From contig MU130617.1 of the NCBI GenBank assembly GCA_015039465.1, positions 231,488 to 295,487 of the forward strand: a DNA stretch of 64,000 nucleotides, read 5' to 3'. Both the position numbers and the translations under genes were made by a program. Each line of letters opens with the position of its first letter. The stretch's first letter is position 1. Source of the stretch: Phlegmacium glaucopus (taxonomy: Eukaryota; Basidiomycota; Agaricomycetes; Agaricales; Cortinariaceae). Positions 58,007 to 64,000 of this stretch are shown piece after piece. The notes below the pieces were generated by a model. That model was not told the origin of the DNA. It searched no databases and saw nothing but the letters and a program-made list of their open reading frames with translations.

Positions 58007-59945
58007 CCGCTGCCACCTTTGTTCATCGTCTACACACCAGAGGGTCTATCTCTGCAGATGAATGGGATCTTAGCAGGGAAAACCATCAATCAATATTTTT
58101 TTCCACCTGTCTGAAGGCGATACACTGTGTTGATCAAGGTCTTTTTATGTTTGATTTCAAAGACCGTAGCACTGTGACATGGAAATTAACGGTTAAGACG
58201 GTGATACACTGTCAGTACGCTAGGTGCTGTACTAACTGAGGTGTGATGCGGCTCGGGGCTTCGGTGGCCTAAACACTGAGTCAACTATATGCAGAAAGGT
58301 TCCAACTAAAGTAGGGCGACGAGATATGAGACGAGCGAAACGAGGAGTGATGTAATGACAAAAGGGCGATGAAGTAATGAAGTGGCGACGCAGTGACGAA
58401 GGGGAGATGCAGTGACGAAGGGGAAACGCAGTGATGAAGGGGAGACGCAGTGACAAAGGGGAGACGCAGTAACAAAGGGGAGACGCAGTAACAAAGGGGA
58501 GACGCAGTGACAAAGGGGCGACACAGTGACAAAGGGGCGACACCGTGACGAAGTATAGTCGCTGTATGGGCGACTCGCAGTAAAATGCAATGAAACGAAG
58601 GCGAATGATGAGAGAGACGATGACAAGACTTAATTCTATACTCTGGGGAGAGAGGCGAATACTTTCTTATTGTCCTTTGTAACTAAATTACAGGAGGTTT
58701 TTATAGTAGAGGTGATTAGAATAAATGGGGAAATGAAGCACAAGGTGTGTGGAGTAAATAGCATCAAAAAGCATAAGGAGTTAAGTGAGAAAATACAAAA
58801 AGTCGCACCATAAGATAAAAGGAGCATGGAGAATAACTGGTAGCTAGGTAACAGTAAAATGATGCAAACATGATTTTGGCACGGTGAGGGGATGCATAAA
58901 AGTAGGAATGATAGGAAATCAAAAGAAGCGAAGTGATGCGCAGCATGGGCGACTTTTAGGAAAATAGGTAATGATGGAGATGGTGAACAGGGTGGAAAGG
59001 GCGATGTAGCAACAAGAGGGGTGATGTAGGACTGAAAGGTGTGACATAGTGACAAGGGCAATGTGGCAATGAGAGGGGCGATATGGCGACTAGAGGGGCG
59101 ACATGGCGACTAGAGGGGTGACATGGCGACTAGAGGGGCGACATGGCGACTAGAGGGGCGACGTAGCGATGAGAGGGGTGACGTAGCGATGAGAGGGGCG
59201 ACATGGCGACAAAAGGGCAATTCCAGTTGGTAGAGCATAGCCATGTTCATCAACGGCCGCACATGCACTCCTAGTGTGTTGATTGGACTCACACCTCAAT
59301 GAATCTGATCTGGCATACTATTTACTGCAGAATGGTATCCCATTTCACACACTTCAACTGTCAACAACCTTGGGTCGGTCTCCCATCTCTAGGCACCCCC
59401 CCCTCATCATACCCTTCCGCCCTGCCAACTATGAATTCACTTGGCGAGACTATGAAGCATTTCGACAGCAATGTCACATTATTTTCAAGCAACCACGCGG
59501 TCGCGCAGCCTTGTTGAGAGGGTATTATCCATGGCGTTTGGCAATAAATGACATATCCCTTTCATCTGTAATCTCTGGCCCTTCTGGATGGTCAACGGAT
59601 CCCAATGAAATGCTTGTGGTCAAATTGCCAGAAACCAGGGAAGAGAACATTGATGATAAGCTTACAGATACTGAATTGAAGCTTCTCAGTGGGACGTATG
59701 AAACTTCAACAAGTATGTATTTTATTACAAATTGCTGGTTAATTTTTCTAACATTCTTTATTTTGAAGATATCCCAGGTCAACATGCTTCGTTGTCTTGG
59801 TATCCCTCAATCATCAAGTTCGAGAACTCTGGCAGGAACGCAGGCAGATGGACAGAGGTAGAAGAGAGAGAATTCTCTGTAAGGCACAGTCGCCATACGG
59901 GAGCGGGATCCAATAATGCCAGCAGTCTAAGGCAAGGGCCCTTAC
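58007..59945 (+). repeat. Internal duplication, second copy, carrying the LTR insertion
   Basis: Same segment as 56551-57435, with 1055 extra bases from the LTR and one ACGG. This copy keeps the open frame where the first is broken: it has eight C at 59396-59403 and CGA, not TGA, at 59463. It continues directly into the 3' part of the gene. Confidence 0.9.
58202..59252 (-). mobile_element. Solo LTR-like element, copy 2
   Basis: A 1051-bp copy of the element at 48943, in reverse orientation, flanked by ACGG at 58198-58201 and 59253-59256. The difference in length comes mainly from unit numbers in the two tandem arrays (now at about 59075-59215 and 58375-58545). Comparison with the empty site in the first duplicate (56735-56760) shows a clean insertion. 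Confidence 0.82.
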
Positions 59946-61104
59946 CAGCTCACAAGTGGAAGAATAGCTTGCGAGGTTCAAGTGATGTCCACCTTGCGTT
60001 GTCGCATATCAATAAACAGGCTCTTCTGGTGATTGAAGGCTGTTGACTATTCAGTCATCCCTGCTGCGTGCCTGGCATTACTATGAGCGGTAAGCACTTT
60101 TAAGAGTTGTCCTTGGTGGTTGAACCATACTGATACCTTCTATAGGTGTTTGTATAAAAAATATTGTATAAAAAATCACTATCTTCCCCCAATTTTTTGC
60201 CCTCAATAGGCTTCGCATTAAACTTCCTGGGACAGGACCAATTACGGGATATAGCTCCCTAAGGCAGGCAGCATGGGACAATTCAACTAGGTTTACAAGG
60301 ACACGTTGTGTTGCCTTTTGACTTGTTACATCAACCATAAACCGCTACCTGTACTTTGATTTAATTGATCTTGCAGGTATTCATTCTGATTTCACCATTC
60401 TAGACTACAGTATTGCTATGACCTCCCTCAAAATTGTGGAATTGAAAGGGATGCACAAGAAGATTGTTCAAGGGGTCAGAATACTATCTAAAAATTTATA
60501 ACTATCGCTGATTTTTTATCAATCTCCAGGGATCTCTCGATGCTGTTCAGTCTCCTGAAGAAGCTTCAGGATTACTCACAGAAGCAATGGAGCATGAACG
60601 GTGGTCCCGCATGTACCAAGATTTTACTGTTCTGCAATTAGAGAAGGCCCAGGAAGATGTCCAATCTGCTGAGGACCAGCTCAAGTCAGCAGAGGAATAT
60701 ATGTGTTCAATCATACATACTATCAGACGCCTAGGGTTTACCGTCGAGTTCATTGACTCTCACACTGCCGCTGTAGTGAAAATACATGACAGTATGTTTT
60801 TAAATATTCTTTATGGCAACTTATTAATGACTCATGTGTTTATTAGAAACCCATACCGTCTCAGTGTCAGGTTCTCCCGCCATCTCTTTGCTACTTGATT
60901 GAGTCGTATATACTTCACCATGCTAAGTATTTTGGTGCCTATCAATTCATATTTTACTCTTTTTATTTACTCTTCCCTGGCGGACAACCAGGGCCATCAA
61001 ATCCAAGCCCTGTCACAAACAAATAATTCGATTTTTTTGAGCTGTCTCTCTTTTCACCCCAATACTGCCAACTAACCTCGACTTCTATTCTGCGGTTCTT
61101 TTCC

Positions 61105-63581
61105 ATGCCTTCCACATCCAATACCCCCAAACGCAAGGCTAGTGCCCCTGCCAGTGGAAATAAGAATAAGGCAGCACGTACCAGTAATTCCCGTGATGCT
61201 CCAACTAGTAAAAGACAAGGTACGTGTCTCGCCATCCTCAGTTACTTCTGGATTTCATGTTTTCTTTATAGCTCCTACCAACGAGCTTACAACTGACAAA
61301 GGCACAGAAAAAGGTAAATACTCCTACCCTTACTGCCAAAATCAAACCAGTTACTCAATCTACTACACAGAGAATGCTGGAGAACCAACTGGGCAAGCAG
61401 TACGGGCTAATCATGGTCGGGGTAGGCATGCCTACCAACTAGAGAACGCATTGAATCCCATAATGAGAGATCAAGCTCGCAAGGCGAATGAAGGCATCCC
61501 TGAGAACGTACCTGAGAACCCCATGGCACCTCGAGCGTTATGCAAAGCACGGTCAGGAAAAAATGGGGTAATATCAGTGTTTTATTCTTTATAAGTTGTA
61601 ACTAACTTTCAAGTAATTAGAAGCAAGACTCAAATGTAACAAAAACCACTCCAAAGTTGCCACGACCTGAGGCTACATTGCCTTGAGCTGGCCCAGAGCC
61701 AGTTTTTCAGATGGCCCTGAAGGACTCACAATTTGGTTTTTCTACCAGAGAAGGACTGCATCCACAAGCTAACCAATTCAATCCAACTCAGAGGAGACCT
61801 GTTCCCAACATCGAGGGAGAACAGTGACAATAGTAATAATGATGACGACGGCAACAACGATGATAATGATAGCAACAATGACAATAATGATAGCAACAAC
61901 GATGATAATGATAGCAACAATGACAAGGACAATAGCAACAATGAAAATGGCGACAACAACAATGATGATAACGATGACAGCAGCAACAACAGTGACGACG
62001 ATATCTATTACAATGGCAATGAAAGTGACAAACACATGGGTAAGTGACTATTACAGTTGGTAGTTATATCTTAACTGATTCTATGATGGCCTGATTTGCC
62101 CTGACAATAGAAATCAATGAAGCTTCACCTTCAGAAGATGAAGCGGCAGCTCAAGCGGCTCTACGCTCATTTCAAGGTAATAATTCCTTTCATTTGCAGC
62201 TTCAGAAACTCATATATTATAGATGAAAACCTTAACGATGAGGTACTATATCATATTGTCACTCATTCCTTACTGAATTTTTTGTCCAGAATGATGCCAT
62301 TGATGTGCTCGAAGACCACCGTATGCGCAACCGTCCCGTACATCCACCTCACCCTGAGGCCCTGGCAAACGCTGCTGCCCACCAATCATATGGGCATCAA
62401 CTCGAAGATGATGACCTCGAGGCCGATGAAAATGAAGACGATGATTCATCTACCCATCGGGCTCATCGCTATTCAAAGACACCAAGGGATGCAGAACCCA
62501 AACCAACAACCATGAAATACTACCCCTCAGGCTGGCAGACTATGCTTGAGATGGCAAAGAATAACATGAGAAGGCATGTAGCCCTTGTTAATGCCTTCCC
62601 ACAAAGAGACAGAGACCTCAAGGAGGCGACTCTCATTCTCAACAATACAGTCACTGAATATCAAAGGATTGAAGGCAATGCTCTAGAGCCAGGTTGTTTC
62701 ATACGTCTTTTTAACCGATCAGTTATTGATCATCTGTTTTAGAATATTCCCCAGATCGAGATATGAGCATTCTGGTAGAATCTTACATTCCCATCATTCA
62801 ACATCTACTAATTCCCTGCTTAGGTTTTCAGTGAGCATTCGTCGTTTTGCCAGAAATTAAAAAAGGTTATCCGGGGCATCATGTTAGCAAAATATTCAAA
62901 TCTACTTTGCCCACCCAAATTCGAAGGAGGCAATCAACAAGAGGAGTACAACTTGGTGCAACAAGCGGTTCACAAATTGCTAAAGGAAGGTCTCTTTCTT
63001 CGGGCGGAGAAGATGAAAATGTGCATTTTCTTTTGTTTCAGTACTTCTTTCTTACATTTCTTGCTACATTTGAAGGGCAAATGCAAAAACATTGCACATC
63101 CAGCAATACCTGCTGTGATTCACGAGTTTTTCTATGCCGATAAGGATTGTCTCGCAGCGCTCTACTGCCAAGACTTCGAACACACCGTCCCTGATTATGC
63201 CATTGCCCTAGTCATGACTTGCGTAAGTACCTCTTTCTCGTATCAAATGACCTCCACTAATGATTATATTATAGATTCAAAATTGCCTCGAAGAATACGC
63301 TGACTACGGTTATAGAAAACCAATTACCTTAGATGGAGACACATACAGAGTGGTAATGAAACATCATCTCCACCTGATTGATACACTGAAGGGCCATGCA
63401 TATCATGGAGCACAATATGAAGCTTGTCGCACCGAATGGGCATGGAAGGGGATGTAAGAAAATTTCTTCGTCTTTAACTTATTAATTTAATTCATTGACC
63501 CTTATTTACTTTATTAGGCAACTTCTGGAACGAGATGAAGCCCCAGTAGCTCATTATGCTCCTGCGTTACAACTTGACTGA
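61105..63581 (+). CDS. DUF6532-like protein gene, probably damaged in the middle
   Basis: Resembles the agaricomycete family I know as DUF6532; function unknown. Supported exons: 61105-61219 (basic start MPSTSNTPKRKAS), 61272-61313, 61371-61567 (with ENVPENPMAP) and an Asn/Asp repeat exon. Further on: IDVLEDHRMRNRP near 62300, TTMKYYPSGWQTMLEMAKNN (62505), a 29-base-class exon EYSPDRDMSIL (62743-62775), VFSEHSSFCQKLKKVIRGIM, KNIAHPAIPAVIHEFFYADK (63090), IALVMTC, then NCLEEYADYG, TYRVVMKHHLHLIDTL and a stop at 63579-63581. Introns are short and mostly clean. Problems: in-frame TGA at 61684-61686, a frame change before the Asn/Asp run near 61810, and no clear donor near 63020. It lies 203 bp after the preceding gene, same strand. 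Confidence 0.55.
61822..61995 (+). repeat. Microsatellite-like repeat coding for Asn/Asp/Ser
   Basis: Units such as GATAATGATAGCAACAAT repeat imperfectly over about 170 bp and, in the gene's frame, give a string of Asn, Asp and Ser. Related proteins often have an acidic low-complexity stretch at this place, so the repeat is probably an expansion within the coding region. Confidence 0.75.
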
Positions 63582-64000
63582 TAATTGATGTCAGTATGTT
63601 CTCTCTTCAAGTTATCCCTATTGTCTGTATAGTCCACTGACAAGTTTAGATGCAGGTTCTGTCAAGATAACCTTCTTCTGAGTAGTTAACACCCTGCTTT
63701 ATTGCAATGTCTAGTTACTTGTTTTATGTAGCTTTGGAACTCGGTACTTTAATACAATCAATAATGTTTCCAATTATTTTGTTATGCAAAGCTATCAGTA
63801 TTCGGATACAGTATATAAACACATTGGGTTTATATACTATATATAGTCTATATATGACTATACCGAGCTTTATAGTACTAAGTAAAAGCCAGGTGTTTCT
63901 GGAGAATAACAAGGTAAGCCTATATAGTAATGAGCCAAACCTATGTAGCACTCCATAGTAGCAAAGTAAGCCTATATAGTAATGAGCCAAGCCTATATAG
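63582..64000. other. 3' flank of the DUF6532-like gene
   Basis: AT-rich, with several TATATAGT-type stretches. No gene recognised; overlapping short frames on both strands at 63707-63990 look like chance. Confidence 0.5.
63915..64000 (+). repeat. Tandem repeat, period 52 bp, reaching the window edge
   Basis: TAAGCCTATATAGTAATGAGCCAA starts at 63915 and again at 63967, and the sequence between is a related unit (CCAAACCTATGTAG...). It probably continues past the edge. Confidence 0.7.

Larger units (their letters stand above)
54902..60902 (+). pseudogene. Multi-copy agaricomycete protein family with VPVWYPW motif, decayed
   Basis: I know this sequence type only as uncharacterised proteins abundant in Agaricomycetes; it has no established function. 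Parts in order: start at 54902; RRGRDWFVVWMALLSY (55400); CSFSPHTPRAGVFLELEVF and HVPVWYPWSSDV (55580-55720); a linker of repeated MPSTST peptides; QARLARLHNPPKISAKVFEW-like region (55985; 'QVRLARLHNPPKI' as read); an acidic stretch; and a conserved C-terminal half, ending in a coiled-coil segment at 60587-60770 and a last exon to 60902. Breaks: frameshift near 55380 (stop at 55378-55380), nine C at 56885-56893 where the duplicate has eight, TGA at 56953-56955, an 885-bp internal duplication, an LTR insertion, and a frameshift near 60045. Not functional as it stands. Confidence 0.6.

Noticed and set aside
61726..62063. Hydrophobic Ile/Val or Leu/Ser-rich frames on the minus strand
   Set aside because: They are antisense shadows of the Asn/Asp repeat in the DUF6532-like gene.

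Overview
This window is a piece of nuclear genome from a basidiomycete fungus, almost certainly an Agaricomycete. The grounds are dense short GT-AG introns of about 45-65 bp, a sesquiterpene synthase of the basidiomycete type, a Plavaka-type DNA transposon, a DUF6532-like gene, and small gaps between genes that often share a promoter. The species cannot be named from the sequence. One assembly gap (193 N) lies at 53165-53357.

The left part (1-37.7 kb) is mainly ordinary, well-conserved genes. In order they are: an MFS transporter (cut by the left edge, minus), a lone sesquiterpene synthase (plus), a divergent pair of mitochondrial genes (Mba1/mL45-like, minus; MIX17/CHCHD2-like, plus), an intron-containing tRNA-Leu(AAG), a 985-residue Ser/Thr/Pro-rich orphan (minus), phosphopantothenate-cysteine ligase (plus), a Sec2-type Rab GEF (minus), an HMG-box factor (minus), a decayed HMG-box paralogue (plus), an EH-domain endocytic scaffold (plus), and a divergent pair of genome-maintenance genes, STN1 (minus) and RAD52 (plus), whose start codons are only 79 bp apart. 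Exon structures were worked out by hand and the reading frame closes across every splice junction given.

From about 38 kb to 43 kb no host gene is seen. Instead there is a nest of short non-autonomous transposons: pogo-like MITEs (further copies at 15 kb), an 808-bp hAT-like element with a perfect 8-bp target duplication and arrays of CAGAAC/GTTCTG inside both ends, a Tc1-like MITE, a fold-back element and an older inverted repeat that the hAT element split. At 43.4-44.7 kb sits a single gene that looks like a secreted protein kinase-like protein. It is the most unusual host gene here.

The right part (46.7-64 kb) is transposon-rich. A decayed Plavaka transposase lies on the minus strand and is broken by a solo LTR-like element of 1033 bp. 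After the gap come two genes on the plus strand, one of an unnamed multi-domain family carrying a VPVWYPW motif and one resembling DUF6532, about 200 bp apart. The first is decayed. It contains an 885-bp internal duplication, and the second copy of that duplication carries another insertion (1051 bp) of the same LTR in the opposite orientation. Both LTR insertions are flanked by the same 4-bp target duplication, ACGG.
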